64,000 nucleotides of DNA from Kiritimatiellia bacterium (GTDB taxonomy: Bacteria; Verrucomicrobiota; Kiritimatiellia; JAAZAB01). Shown here in pieces: positions 1-8,037 of this stretch. The notes under the pieces were generated by a model, which worked only from the letters and a program-made list of their open reading frames with translations, did no database searches and was not told the origin of the DNA. The DNA lies in NCBI GenBank assembly GCA_028718125.1, contig JAQUMN010000011.1, positions 45,024 to 109,023 on the forward strand. The letters are read 5' to 3'. A program made the position numbers and the translations under genes. Each line of letters opens with the position of its first letter. Positions within the stretch are counted from its first letter, which is position 1.

Positions 1-2
1 AC

Positions 3-194
3 CGCAATCTGCCTGCTGACAGCAAGTCTTTCCTGACTTCTCTGAAGCGCTTCGGCAAGCCGGTAATCCTGGTCAGCAACAATCCCTATGAACTGATTGT
101 GCCGCAGGAAATTGACACGGTGATTGTCTCGTATTCGTTACTGCACGACGGCCTGCGCGCCGTGAGCCGTTTTCTTTACGGCGCCAAAAAATAA
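3..194 (+). CDS. C-terminal end of a probable GH3-family glycoside hydrolase (5' truncated by window)
   Basis: Only the last 63 codons are in the window; the frame is open from base 3 to a TAA at 192-194. The visible peptide has the form K-P-V-I-L-V-S-N-N-P-Y-E-L, a short linker, then V-S-Y-S and R-F-L-Y-G. That matches the C-terminal sandwich domain of GH3 beta-N-acetylhexosaminidases and glucosidases, where a 'valv..NPy.l' strand precedes an 'aY' strand and a terminal L-F/Y-G. GH3 enzymes remove terminal beta-linked sugars, and a NagZ-like role in wall recycling is possible. The catalytic domain is outside the window, so substrate and exact subfamily cannot be judged. Confidence 0.5.
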   Translation, partial: RNLPADSKSFLTSLKRFGKPVILVSNNPYELIVPQEIDTVIVSYSLLHDGLRAVSRFLYGAKK

Positions 195-277
195 CGTTGA
201 AAATGTGGCGAGATTATTATGCGCCAAAGCGCGGCCTGCACGAGCTCGGGCCGGACGGGCGCGGAGGATGAAGCACC

Positions 278-1198
278 ATGGATAATGCAACGATCCAGCG
301 CCTTGCGGGCGAACTGCGGAAAAGCGAGACTCCAAGCGGCCCGGCCATCGCGCTCGATTTCGACGGCGTGTGCAAAAAGTTTACCGATCACAAGCACCAG
401 ATAATGTTTTCGCTCTTGTTCCTGCATCTGCGCGAATTCCAGCGGGTGCCCTTCGATGTTTACCGCAAGAATTATATTCATATAAATTTCCGCTCTGCCG
501 ATTATGCCGGCAAGGAGCGCTTCCTGTGCGTGGACGCCCTGGCGCGCCACTTGGCGGGCGAAGGTTATCCTTGCGCGCTGCCCGGCCTGGCAAAAGCTGT
601 GGCCGAGTTGCGCGCCAAGGGACTTAAAATCAGCGAAAAGAACCTGGCGCAATACCAGGCGGAACCGGATGTCCAGCGCGCGCTGGAGTGGAGCCGGGAA
701 GTAAATAAGCGCGTGGCGGACCTCTCGGAAATCGGGCTCACTCCCGGCATCCTGAAATATATATTGCAGCCATTTCGCGACAAGGCTCATTTTTATGTCG
801 TCTCCACCGCCACGGAAGAACCCCTGCGCCGGTCGTTGGAAAAAGAAGGCATCGGCTTTATCCGCCGCTATATCGGCCAGGAGACCGCCACAAAGGCCGA
901 GGCCCTCTCCGCCCTTGCCGCAGCCGGCTATTCCGCAGTCGCCATGTTCGGAGACAGCGTCGAGGATGAGCGCGCTTCCCATGCCGCGCGCCAGGCGGCG
1001 CCGAATGGTTCCATAGTCTTCGTGCCGGTGATTCCGGAGGACGAGGAACGTTGCTTTGAAACAGGCGGGCGAATTCTCAGGGCCCTGCTTGCCGGCCGGA
1101 TCAAGGCCGCCGAAGAATTGAGCGCGCAACTTGAGAGCGAATTCAAAGGCCGCGAGGCCGGCAGCCAGTCCTTATCCCCCATGACTATCCGGGCATGA
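278..1198 (+). CDS. HAD-superfamily hydrolase
   Basis: 306 residues. The haloacid dehalogenase motifs are in order: motif I ALDFDGVCK near residue 26 (nucleophile Asp and acid/base Asp in D-F-D-G), motif II with Thr/Ser in VVSTATEEPL, a motif III lysine near TKAEA, and motif IV FGDSVEDE near residue 225 (Mg-binding acidic residues). A helical insertion of about 130 residues between motifs I and II acts as a cap. Most members hydrolyse a small phosphate ester; the substrate cannot be read from sequence. It follows the GH3 tail by 83 bp on the same strand, so co-transcription is possible. The family is secure, the function open. Confidence 0.8.
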   Translation: MDNATIQRLAGELRKSETPSGPAIALDFDGVCKKFTDHKHQIMFSLLFLHLREFQRVPFDVYRKNYIHINFRSADYAGKERFLCVDALARHLAGEGYPCALPGLAKAVAELRAKGLKISEKNLAQYQAEPDVQRALEWSREVNKRVADLSEIGLTPGILKYILQPFRDKAHFYVVSTATEEPLRRSLEKEGIGFIRRYIGQETATKAEALSALAAAGYSAVAMFGDSVEDERASHAARQAAPNGSIVFVPVIPEDEERCFETGGRILRALLAGRIKAAEELSAQLESEFKGREAGSQSLSPMTIRA

Positions 1199-1288
1199 GC
1201 CGAACTGCGGGATATAACAAACCGTGTGACTGGCATTCTTGTCACCGATCCCGGCAAGCCGCTCCACCCGGTATCCGACATCACCCCG

Positions 1289-2218
1289 TCAGTGCATCTC
1301 CGTCGCGCAGGAACCGATGGCTGGACGATAGAAATTGAAATGGACATTCGGGTGGTCCGCCAAAAGCGACATGGGTACGGCCGCATCCGGCATGCGCTTG
1401 GAAATCATGAGCGCCGTCAGCCGGATCCCGAACTTGTTGTCATGATGGCCCGGATGCCAGATGGATACCTTGTCCGCCTTCCAGGTTTCCAGCGGGCCGA
1501 CGGACAGCGCCTGCCGCGGAACCAGGAAGACCTGGCCGCCGCCGGAGGTGCGCGCGTTCTGAATGATCGTCATGGGATGCAGATCCACCACCCGCGTGGC
1601 AAGCTTGCGGAATTCCGCCGGCGCGGGAGGATGCGCCTTGTATTTTCCCGCGCGCCTGGGCGGATCGTTGAACGCCCAGTGTTTAACTTCGCCCTGTCCG
1701 CCCTGCATGACCAGGCACCGGGCCTGGTTGTAGGTTTCGCTGTAAGCCTTGACATCCCGGGTGGGAAAATGCAGGTTTTCCGGCCGGGGCCGCAGTTCCT
1801 TGCGGATGCGGTTAAAACACAGCTCCATGTCCGCGCGCCTGAATGAGAGCGGATTGGCGACCGGCATTTCCTTGCCATTTTCAAACCATTCATCCATGCC
1901 CCAGAATATCGCCTCTTTCAGATTCATGTTTAGATCGTTGACCATCCGGGCCACGATCGGCAGTTGCTCGGTCGGCCCGATGGGCCCGCAAATGCCGGCG
2001 GGGTTGTCGGCCGTTGACTGGCGCCAGGCCGTAATGTATTCCATGGCCTCGGCCGCGTAAAATTCCTCCAAGGTCTCGTAAAAAGCGACCTTGAATCCCG
2101 GTCGGGCCAACTGGAGAATGTCCTTTTCCGTCAGCTTGGCCGCCTCCCGCAACAGGCGCTCGTCGAGGGTTGTGTAATCCCACCAGTCCGCCGATATCTT
2201 GCTCAGTGCTCTGGCCAT
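1289..2218 (-). CDS. Glucosamine-6-phosphate deaminase (NagB)-like protein with altered active site
   Basis: 309 residues; the start is set by AAAGGAG 8 nt upstream of the ATG. The NagB/RpiA fold is recognisable from a phosphate-loop-like G-I-C-G-P-I-G-P-T (75-83), FWGMDEW (105-111) aligning with the NagB M-D-E-Y segment, and [14 protein letters not shown] (173-186) aligning with the canonical GGxGxDGHxAFNEP. In this last motif the catalytic Asp position is Val178, the catalytic His is kept (His180) and the Glu is Asp185. Classical NagB turns glucosamine-6-P into fructose-6-P and ammonia. Loss of the Asp argues for another aldose/ketose substrate or a non-catalytic role. It is last in a minus-strand run with TS-like, LarA-like, RhaM-like and UroD-like genes. 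Confidence 0.7.
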   Translation of the reverse strand: MARALSKISADWWDYTTLDERLLREAAKLTEKDILQLARPGFKVAFYETLEEFYAAEAMEYITAWRQSTADNPAGICGPIGPTEQLPIVARMVNDLNMNLKEAIFWGMDEWFENGKEMPVANPLSFRRADMELCFNRIRKELRPRPENLHFPTRDVKAYSETYNQARCLVMQGGQGEVKHWAFNDPPRRAGKYKAHPPAPAEFRKLATRVVDLHPMTIIQNARTSGGGQVFLVPRQALSVGPLETWKADKVSIWHPGHHDNKFGIRLTALMISKRMPDAAVPMSLLADHPNVHFNFYRPAIGSCATEMH

Positions 2219-2253
2219 GCGAATGGCTCCTTTATTTTGGTCTTTAACAACGG

Positions 2254-3150
2254 CTATGTTTTACACTGGCCGGCGTCATAGGCCCGGATTTTTTCGCGAA
2301 TAACACTTTCCGATTCCTGGTAAATCTCCTGGATATCCGGGTCATAAAAATTATAGACGCGATCTTCAAACTGCGTGGTGGCCAGGCGATCAAACAACCT
2401 CTGGCGGGCGCCGGCAATGTCCTTGCCGTAAATGTGGAACGAATCGGCCTGCCAGTTCATACGCCCGAGTCGGAGTTCCTTTTTACGGCGCGCGGCCACC
2501 CCGGCGGCAATGATATCCCGGTTGAACAGGGTGAATCCGAACATGTTCATGAAATTGGCGCCCCAGGCGTCGTTGCTGCGGAACCGGATATTGCAGTTCA
2601 GCCAACCGACGCCCTGTTCATCCTCCACAATTCTGTACCAGATTGACTGCAGGCAGGGCGGATCATAACAATCCAGGTCCAGGTTCGGCATCCATGTGAT
2701 CATTTGCGCCTGGCGTGTGAAAGGCTGGTCGGCCAGCTTGGCAATGACCCGCTCGACCTGGTTCACGGCCAGGGGCCCCGTCCAGACGGACTGTCCATCC
2801 CGCTTTTCGCGCCATTGCCCGTAATTCTGCAGGCGGCCGTGGTAGGTATATTCCCAGCGCGTATCCGTGGGATCGTTCAGGTTCTTTACCCAGTGATCCT
2901 TGACGCCCTGCACTTCCATAACATATTCGCGCAGGTCCTCGATGCCGCCGGGGAAAGCCTTGTGAATCATCGGGTCGGCCAGCGGATCCAAAATGGTCAT
3001 GTTCAGGGTACAGTCCAGGCTCGGGGGATCGCCCGGCTTGTCATACTGCGTGCGGAAAGCGATGCCGTGTTCATACAAGGCAATCAGCGCCTTTTCATAC
3101 GCTTGCGCCAGGGTATGTTCGCACACCGTAAGAACGGGAATATTTTGCAT
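2254..3150 (-). CDS. Thymidylate synthase / dCMP hydroxymethylase superfamily protein
   Basis: 298 residues. The ATG at 3150 is chosen because AGGAGG lies 5-6 nt upstream; the frame stays open upstream to 3306 but that part is low-complexity and basic. TS-superfamily landmarks are in order: nucleophile Cys166 in Y-D-P-P-C-L, Arg191-Ser-Asn-Asp194 (the RSxD dUMP-phosphate motif), Asn202 where TS binds the uracil ring, and His239-Ile-Tyr241 matching the gDxHxY ribose-binding motif. The His following the catalytic Cys in bacterial ThyA is Leu167. Canonical TS methylates dUMP with methylene-tetrahydrofolate. Here it lies 35 bp from a NagB-like gene and near LarA/RhaM-like genes, an odd setting for a housekeeping ThyA, so the substrate may be modified. 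Fold call firm, function open. Confidence 0.7.
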   Translation of the reverse strand: MQNIPVLTVCEHTLAQAYEKALIALYEHGIAFRTQYDKPGDPPSLDCTLNMTILDPLADPMIHKAFPGGIEDLREYVMEVQGVKDHWVKNLNDPTDTRWEYTYHGRLQNYGQWREKRDGQSVWTGPLAVNQVERVIAKLADQPFTRQAQMITWMPNLDLDCYDPPCLQSIWYRIVEDEQGVGWLNCNIRFRSNDAWGANFMNMFGFTLFNRDIIAAGVAARRKKELRLGRMNWQADSFHIYGKDIAGARQRLFDRLATTQFEDRVYNFYDPDIQEIYQESESVIREKIRAYDAGQCKT

Positions 3151-3290
3151 GCTGCCTCCTGACGTTATTAAACTCTGCCAACGACACCTGAATGCTACTT
3201 TATAAATTCGGCGTAAATAATCAAAGATAAAAAAGGCGCCTGCACACCGACGGCGGGATTGGGCAACAATCCGGTTGTCGCGCGGCTTTG

Positions 3291-4934
3291 CTACGCCTCC
3301 AGGCAATACACTGCGGCGGCCGGGCGTTCGCGCACATACGCAAACAGATAATTACGATCCAGGTCCGCGCGGAACACGCGCGCGGGGCGCATGATGGCCG
3401 CCCCTTCCACCAGGACGGCCGATTCCGGAATTTTTCCCTTCCAAGGAGAGGCCCGGCAAATCCCGTGCTGGGCACTGAACCCGTGCTTGAGCCAGGCATA
3501 ATGGAGCGCATGCCTGAGGAGCAAGTCCCGGTCGCTGCCGGCGTTCCGGTCGCGGAAAAAATCGTCCAGCAGGCGGAACCTGTTTTCCAGGCTGGGCGCC
3601 GCCATCGCGAAGGCCATGTTCCCGCCGAACATGATCAGCTCCTGCCAATATTCCGGAATTCTGCGCGTGGCCATAACCATCAGGGCCTGCAGTTCCGGCA
3701 CATTATAAAACCAGTCCGCCAAGTTGGATAACCCGCGCGCGGTCTCGAGATCGGCCATGGTCATTGTGGCGATACGCAAAACCTCATAGGGCGGCTCCGG
3801 CGCCGCCACAATTTGCCACTGGTCTTTTTCCTCCGCCAGGCGCGTGCCGGGCAGGAGCTTCAGGAGCTCCAGCTGGATCTCAGCGGGACCCAATAATACG
3901 AGTGTGCGCAATTCTTTAAACAGGTCTGCCAACGTGCCGCCGGGCAGGCCGGCGATCAGGTCCACGTGCGTCGCCAGTTGGCGATGCGCGCAAAGGCGGG
4001 CCAGCCCGGCCAGCGCACGCCGGACTGTGCCTTGCCGGCCGATTGCCCGGATCACGTCCGGATTCAGGCTCTGGATGCCAACCTCAAGATGGAAGCGGCC
4101 TGGCTCCGCCGCGGCCAGTTCCGCAATAAAATCCAATGTCAGGCGCGCCGGGTCGATTTCCAGATGGAAACGCAAAGGCTTGCATTCATCCCTGAAGAAG
4201 CGCAAAAGCGCCATGCTGCGGGCAGGCTGCGCATTGAAAGTGCGATCGACCAGGCGCACTTCCGGCACGCCCTGCGCGCGGATCAACTCCACATCGCGGC
4301 ATACGCGCTCCAGCGAAAAAAAGCGCACCTTCCCGCCTACCCCGCTCGTGCAGAACGCACAGCGGTTGGAACAGCCGCGGGAGGTTTCCAGAAGCACAAA
4401 CGGCTTGCAAAATCCAGCCAGACGCGCCGGATAAGGCGAAGGAATATCGTCCAGGCATTCGACCCCTTCCGCCATCCCGTTATCCACATAGCGGCGGTTA
4501 ACCAATCCGCAGAATCCGGGAATGCCGGCTTGTCGCTTGGGCTGGTCCATCAACTGCAGCCATTGGCCAAACGCTTTTTCACCCTCTCCGCGGATCACGG
4601 CATCCACTTCCGGATAGCGTTCCAGGAAAGCGCGATTATCGCCCAGGAATTCCGGGCCGCCGCCCAGCACCCGGCAATCGGGAAACAGCCGTTTGAAACG
4701 GCCCAAAAAGGAAAGCAAAAACGGACGATTGAACAGGTAGAAGGTGGCCGCCACCACACGGGGATTGAGCCGCGCCACGCGGTTCAGCGTGATGGACAAG
4801 GATTCGTTCTGGGTCACCTCGATTTCATGCCACTGCCAGCCGGCCGCCTCGACGCCGGCGCGCAGAGTCCAGGCCGCCAGATTCGTGTGCGAATAGGAGG
4901 CCGTGACCGAAAGGAATACGAGGGAACGGTCCAT
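3291..4934 (-). CDS. Radical SAM protein with N-terminal B12-binding-like domain
   Basis: 547 residues from the ATG at 4934; upstream codons add 18 unlikely residues. Residues 1-150 form a Rossmann-like domain with A-R-L-N-P-R-V-V-A-A-T-F and V-L-G-G-G-P-E-F, the pattern of the cobalamin-binding domain of B12-radical-SAM proteins, but no DxHxxG is visible, so lower-axial His ligation is doubtful. The radical SAM cluster motif RGCSNRCAFCTSG (CxxxCxxC) sits at about residues 190-203, followed by a TIM-barrel with E-V-G-I-Q-S-L and a D-L-I-A-G-L-P segment. The C-terminal ~200 residues resemble the DUF4080-type tail. Such enzymes use 5'-deoxyadenosyl radicals for methylation or tailoring; the substrate is unknown. 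Same strand as its neighbours but with 140-210 bp spacers. Confidence 0.8.
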   Translation of the reverse strand: MDRSLVFLSVTASYSHTNLAAWTLRAGVEAAGWQWHEIEVTQNESLSITLNRVARLNPRVVAATFYLFNRPFLLSFLGRFKRLFPDCRVLGGGPEFLGDNRAFLERYPEVDAVIRGEGEKAFGQWLQLMDQPKRQAGIPGFCGLVNRRYVDNGMAEGVECLDDIPSPYPARLAGFCKPFVLLETSRGCSNRCAFCTSGVGGKVRFFSLERVCRDVELIRAQGVPEVRLVDRTFNAQPARSMALLRFFRDECKPLRFHLEIDPARLTLDFIAELAAAEPGRFHLEVGIQSLNPDVIRAIGRQGTVRRALAGLARLCAHRQLATHVDLIAGLPGGTLADLFKELRTLVLLGPAEIQLELLKLLPGTRLAEEKDQWQIVAAPEPPYEVLRIATMTMADLETARGLSNLADWFYNVPELQALMVMATRRIPEYWQELIMFGGNMAFAMAAPSLENRFRLLDDFFRDRNAGSDRDLLLRHALHYAWLKHGFSAQHGICRASPWKGKIPESAVLVEGAAIMRPARVFRADLDRNYLFAYVRERPAAAVYCLEA

Positions 4935-4997
4935 GATAAAAGCAATTAAGCAAACGCCCAACGCCGAAGTATACGACTCATGCCGCAACTGTTACAT

Positions 4998-5141
4998 GTA
5001 GCCGCGGCGGTGACGCCGTGGCCACAGGAAGGATCCACGCCCTCACGGGCGCGGCTACCTGGATTCAAATTCCCATACATCGAATTATCAGAAGCGCCTG
5101 CTTTCATTCGATGTTCGATGCTGGATGTTCGGCGTTCGATG
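4998..5141. repeat. Intergenic repeat: 9-bp inverted repeat followed by five heptameric units
   Basis: Between the radical SAM start and the end of the LarA-like gene. An inverted repeat GTAGCCGCG (4998-5006) / CGCGGCTAC (5050-5058) is followed by exactly five 7-nt units at 5107-5141: TTCGATG, TTCGATG, CTGGATG, TTCGGCG, TTCGATG. The same 7-nt periodicity with other words recurs at 18149, 22002, 22139, 22171 and 25614. This resembles the short tandemly repeated sequences (heptamers) known from cyanobacteria; the role is unknown. Confidence 0.75.
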
Positions 5142-5147
5142 TTTGCT

Positions 5148-6416
5148 TCACGCCTCGGCCTGCCAAAGCCCCAGGGCCGGATTGGAAATGTAATATATTT
5201 CCTCGCCATCCGGCAGGATGTTGAACCCGTCTTTCAGTTTCGCCGGATTGTAACGCGCCAAGGCCGATTTCAAGTCGGCATGCCGGAATCCTACGCCTTC
5301 AATTTCAGCGCGGCTTAAGCCCCCCGGGGCATATGTGATTGTGAAACGGCCTTCGCTGGAGCCATGGATGAGATGGGCGGCGGCGCCCAAGCTGTTGCGC
5401 AGTTCCGGGTCGGCGGCCACGGCGCGGAGCGTGGCCGGCGTGCCATGATAACCGTAACGCCGGATCATGCGTTCGTTGATCTCGGCCTCGCCGAACTCAA
5501 CCAGGCCGGGCGCCAGGATCAGCAGTTCACCGTTGTCGGCCAGGGCCATGCGCGTGCGGTAAATCGCCTTGTTGCCCAGCCAGGTGCTCTTGAATTCGCC
5601 GGGATCAAGATAGACAACAACTTTTTCCAGGCGCGGCGTCTTGACGATGTTGACCTGCTGACTAAGGCGCGCGGCGCGCTGGAAACTGTCCCGGTCATTA
5701 CCGGCATAGAGCCCGCGCGTTATCAGGCGCCCCTTGGCGTTCTTGGCGCGCACGGTCAGGACATACGTGATGGGCAAGTGCGCCAGCAGACAGTCCTGGG
5801 CCTCGTTGAGCAGGGTGCGCACGGGGCTCTCGATGCGGCCCATGATGCTTTCCATGTTGCAGACCGCGCCCAGGAAATGGCTCTTATTGATTGTGTCCGG
5901 GCCGGCACAGCCCACCAGAATATTTTTATTGCCGCCGGCCATGCCGATGACTTCGTGGGGCACAACCTGTCCGCAGGAAATTATTGCCTCGTGCTTGCCA
6001 AGCGCGATGAGCTGGTCAATCTCAATGTTGACGGTGTAATCCACCTTGCCGCCGCTTAGTTCCTTCAGGCGCTCGCCGGGAATGGCGCCCATCGGGGTCA
6101 GACCTTGCTGCCAGTCGTGGATCCGGATAAGGTCGTGCGGCACGCCGGGAAACATCTGCGTGATTTCGGCCGCCGTCATCGGCCTGTGCGTGCCCAGGGC
6201 AGGCAGGAGCTCGACCGTTGCGCGCTTCGCCAGAGACAAGTAAAGCTGACTGCATATCTCGCCGGCCCCGGAGTGAAAGCGTGAAAAGTCCGGGGGAATG
6301 AGCAAAACCTTTTTCAGGCCCGCCGGCATGGCTTCGGCCACGCCCTTAAGATATGTTTCGGTTTCCCGGCTCGATATCTCCCGATCAGGGCCGCCTTCGT
6401 TAATCCAGGTTGACAT
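5148..6416 (-). CDS. LarA-like (DUF2088) nickel-pincer racemase/epimerase family protein
   Basis: 422 residues; ATG at 6416 with GGAGG about 9 nt upstream. The family is lactate racemase LarA, which interconverts hydroxy-acid stereoisomers with a nickel-pincer nucleotide attached to a lysine. The key residues are visible: His77 in A-L-G-T-H, His154 in V-V-P-H-E, Lys164 in G-G-N-K-N, and His180 in N-K-S-H-F. The His154-Lys164-His180 spacing (10 and 16) equals that of H174-K184-H200 in Lactiplantibacillus LarA, so cofactor attachment and nickel ligation look intact. No larB/larC/larE genes are in the window, so the cofactor must come from elsewhere. Adjacent RhaM-like and UroD-like genes suggest a sugar-acid or sugar epimerisation rather than lactate. 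Confidence 0.85.
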   Translation of the reverse strand: MSTWINEGGPDREISSRETETYLKGVAEAMPAGLKKVLLIPPDFSRFHSGAGEICSQLYLSLAKRATVELLPALGTHRPMTAAEITQMFPGVPHDLIRIHDWQQGLTPMGAIPGERLKELSGGKVDYTVNIEIDQLIALGKHEAIISCGQVVPHEVIGMAGGNKNILVGCAGPDTINKSHFLGAVCNMESIMGRIESPVRTLLNEAQDCLLAHLPITYVLTVRAKNAKGRLITRGLYAGNDRDSFQRAARLSQQVNIVKTPRLEKVVVYLDPGEFKSTWLGNKAIYRTRMALADNGELLILAPGLVEFGEAEINERMIRRYGYHGTPATLRAVAADPELRNSLGAAAHLIHGSSEGRFTITYAPGGLSRAEIEGVGFRHADLKSALARYNPAKLKDGFNILPDGEEIYYISNPALGLWQAEA

Positions 6417-6503
6417 AATTATTCCTCCAGTTAACCGTATCGCGACACCTTCGATCCGCATTCACGATAAAATGATTCCCTTATCCGTTCCATTGGAGAC
6501 GGT

Positions 6504-6827
6504 TCAGGCCTGGTGAAAGACTTCCTCCATGCCGGCCCACCACTCGCCTTTGGCGCGCGTCTTAAGGGGTTGTTGACAGGGGATGCAGACGGCCCACCAC
6601 TTGCGGGTCACCGGGTCGGCGGCCATGCGCGCCATATCGGCCTTATAATTCTTGCCGGTATACTCGAAGTAACTGAAGAGCCAGCCGTCCTTGTGGTAAA
6701 TGGAATAGTTGCGGATATGGCATCGCTTGATCATTTTCAGAACACCGGGCCAGACGGCGGCATGCAGTTTTTTATAGCGCGCGAGCTTGCCCGGTTTAAC
6801 CTTGATTACACTTCCATATCGTGGCAT
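6504..6827 (-). CDS. L-rhamnose mutarotase-family (RhaM) protein
   Basis: 107 residues, the usual family length of about 104. ATG at 6827 with GGAGGAAA upstream. Conserved RhaM features: an N-terminal strand M-P-R-Y-G-S-V-I-K-V-K-P-G-K, Y-K-K-L-H-A-A-V-W-P containing the putative catalytic His, I-R-N-Y-S-I-Y-H, and a C-terminal W-W-A-V-C-I-P-C-Q-Q-P. RhaM interconverts alpha and beta anomers of L-rhamnose, a dimeric ferredoxin-like enzyme of the cytoplasm. The nearby NagB-like and LarA-like genes support a sugar role, but no rhamnose isomerase, kinase or aldolase is present, so the actual sugar is uncertain. Confidence 0.85.
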   Translation of the reverse strand: MPRYGSVIKVKPGKLARYKKLHAAVWPGVLKMIKRCHIRNYSIYHKDGWLFSYFEYTGKNYKADMARMAADPVTRKWWAVCIPCQQPLKTRAKGEWWAGMEEVFHQA

Positions 6828-6890
6828 AGGTAGTTTCCTCCCAACGCGGACTACGCCCGCTAAACAACAAGTATGCTTAACGTGAACGCC

Positions 6891-8018
6891 TCATACCTTC
6901 AGCGGATAATTCCCATGTTCCCGCAACGTCTGTATCGCCAGCGCGTAGCTTTCCGGCGCCACGTCGCTGGAGACGGAATGGTCGGACTGGAAAATCCACC
7001 CGCCGCCGCGGGCTGCCTGTAATTTATACAGTATCTCCCGGCGGATCGCAACTGGATCATTGCTTTCCAGCACGCGCATGTCAATGTTGCCGACAAACGC
7101 CAGCCGGCCGGCAAACTGCTTTTTCAGCTCGACAACATTCATGCCCGCCTTGGCTTCCAGGGGGTTATAAGCATCGAGATGGATCTCGACCATGTCGTCA
7201 AGGATCTCCTTGGCATTGCCGCACCCATGGTAGATCACCAGCAATTCATGGGTATGAAACAGGTCAATGAGCGCCTTCACATAGGGCTTAAAGAGAGCGC
7301 GCCAGCGCGGCGCGCCGAACAGCATGCCGTGCCCGTAGGCAACGTCCCCCCAGATATACATGCCTGACAACCGACCCTGCCCCGCCCGGATCTGGGCCCG
7401 CGCCAGCTCCAGCATGAAGCTGCCGATGCGGTCCACGAACGCCTGCAACGCCTCCGGATCGCTCGCCATCCAGAAAAGCGCGTTTTCGGTGCCGATGACG
7501 CGCCAGAGATATTCATACGGCTCGCATACGGACCCGAAGACCGGAAACTCGCCCTGATAGGGTTTGAGACGCTCTTCCCAGGAGGGGATATTCCGAGCCA
7601 GAGTGTCGCCCACGCAATTGATCTGGTCGTCACCGCCTTCGAAAAAACGGCGCGGATCGGCGGGGTCATCAAACCCGAAATCGGCCATTTGTTCCGGCAC
7701 GGTTACGGAGAAGGATTCATAATGCGGCATAGGCTTGTCGCCGGAGCGGCGGATCGTGGCGCCGAACCCGGTCTTGACCAGGATATCGTCACCGCTTTGC
7801 TGAAGCACCTCGAACGGTCGAAGGCGCGGATCCACGTTCGGGTTGACGACCACGTAATCGAGATCGAAATGCCGGTAGGGGTCAAAGTCGGCACCCCACT
7901 TGGCGCGGGCACGTTTCATAAATCCCGTCCAGAAAAATTCTCCCGCCGGCACCCGGTCGCCTTCCTGGTGCGCCAGGGCCTTGCGAATCCGATCCAACTT
8001 GATCATCGCGCTTGTCAT
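6891..8018 (-). CDS. Uroporphyrinogen decarboxylase-like (UroD/MtaA superfamily) protein
   Basis: 375 residues from the ATG at 8018, which has AGGAGGAG upstream; an upstream in-frame extension overlaps tatD and is rejected. The (beta/alpha)8 UroD fold is indicated by V-F-G-S-V-C-E-P-Y, G-D-V-A-Y-G-H-G-M and V-I-Y-H-G-C-G-N-A-K, with E-A-K-A-G-M-N and A-F-V-G-N-I-D near the C-terminus. The H-x-C-G segment matches the zinc-binding site of MtaA/MtbA corrinoid methyltransferases better than HemE, and no other haem genes are near. A methyltransferase or sugar-pathway role is therefore more likely than haem synthesis. It ends 64 bp before the RhaM-like gene and starts 19 bp after tatD. Confidence 0.75.
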   Translation of the reverse strand: MTSAMIKLDRIRKALAHQEGDRVPAGEFFWTGFMKRARAKWGADFDPYRHFDLDYVVVNPNVDPRLRPFEVLQQSGDDILVKTGFGATIRRSGDKPMPHYESFSVTVPEQMADFGFDDPADPRRFFEGGDDQINCVGDTLARNIPSWEERLKPYQGEFPVFGSVCEPYEYLWRVIGTENALFWMASDPEALQAFVDRIGSFMLELARAQIRAGQGRLSGMYIWGDVAYGHGMLFGAPRWRALFKPYVKALIDLFHTHELLVIYHGCGNAKEILDDMVEIHLDAYNPLEAKAGMNVVELKKQFAGRLAFVGNIDMRVLESNDPVAIRREILYKLQAARGGGWIFQSDHSVSSDVAPESYALAIQTLREHGNYPLKV

Positions 8019-8037
8019 GGTTGATCTCCTCCTGATT

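Noticed and set aside
278..1198. Long antisense open frame over the HAD gene (176-1129)
   Set aside because: HAD motifs I to IV on the plus strand are clear; the antisense translation has no motif and reflects GC-rich third positions.
3151..3306. Longer N-terminus for the TS-like protein
   Set aside because: A strong AGGAGG stands in front of the ATG at 3150, and the upstream codons are not conserved-looking.
6891..8018. HemE (uroporphyrinogen decarboxylase) for haem synthesis
   Set aside because: H-x-C-G site fits corrinoid methyltransferases and no haem genes are near.
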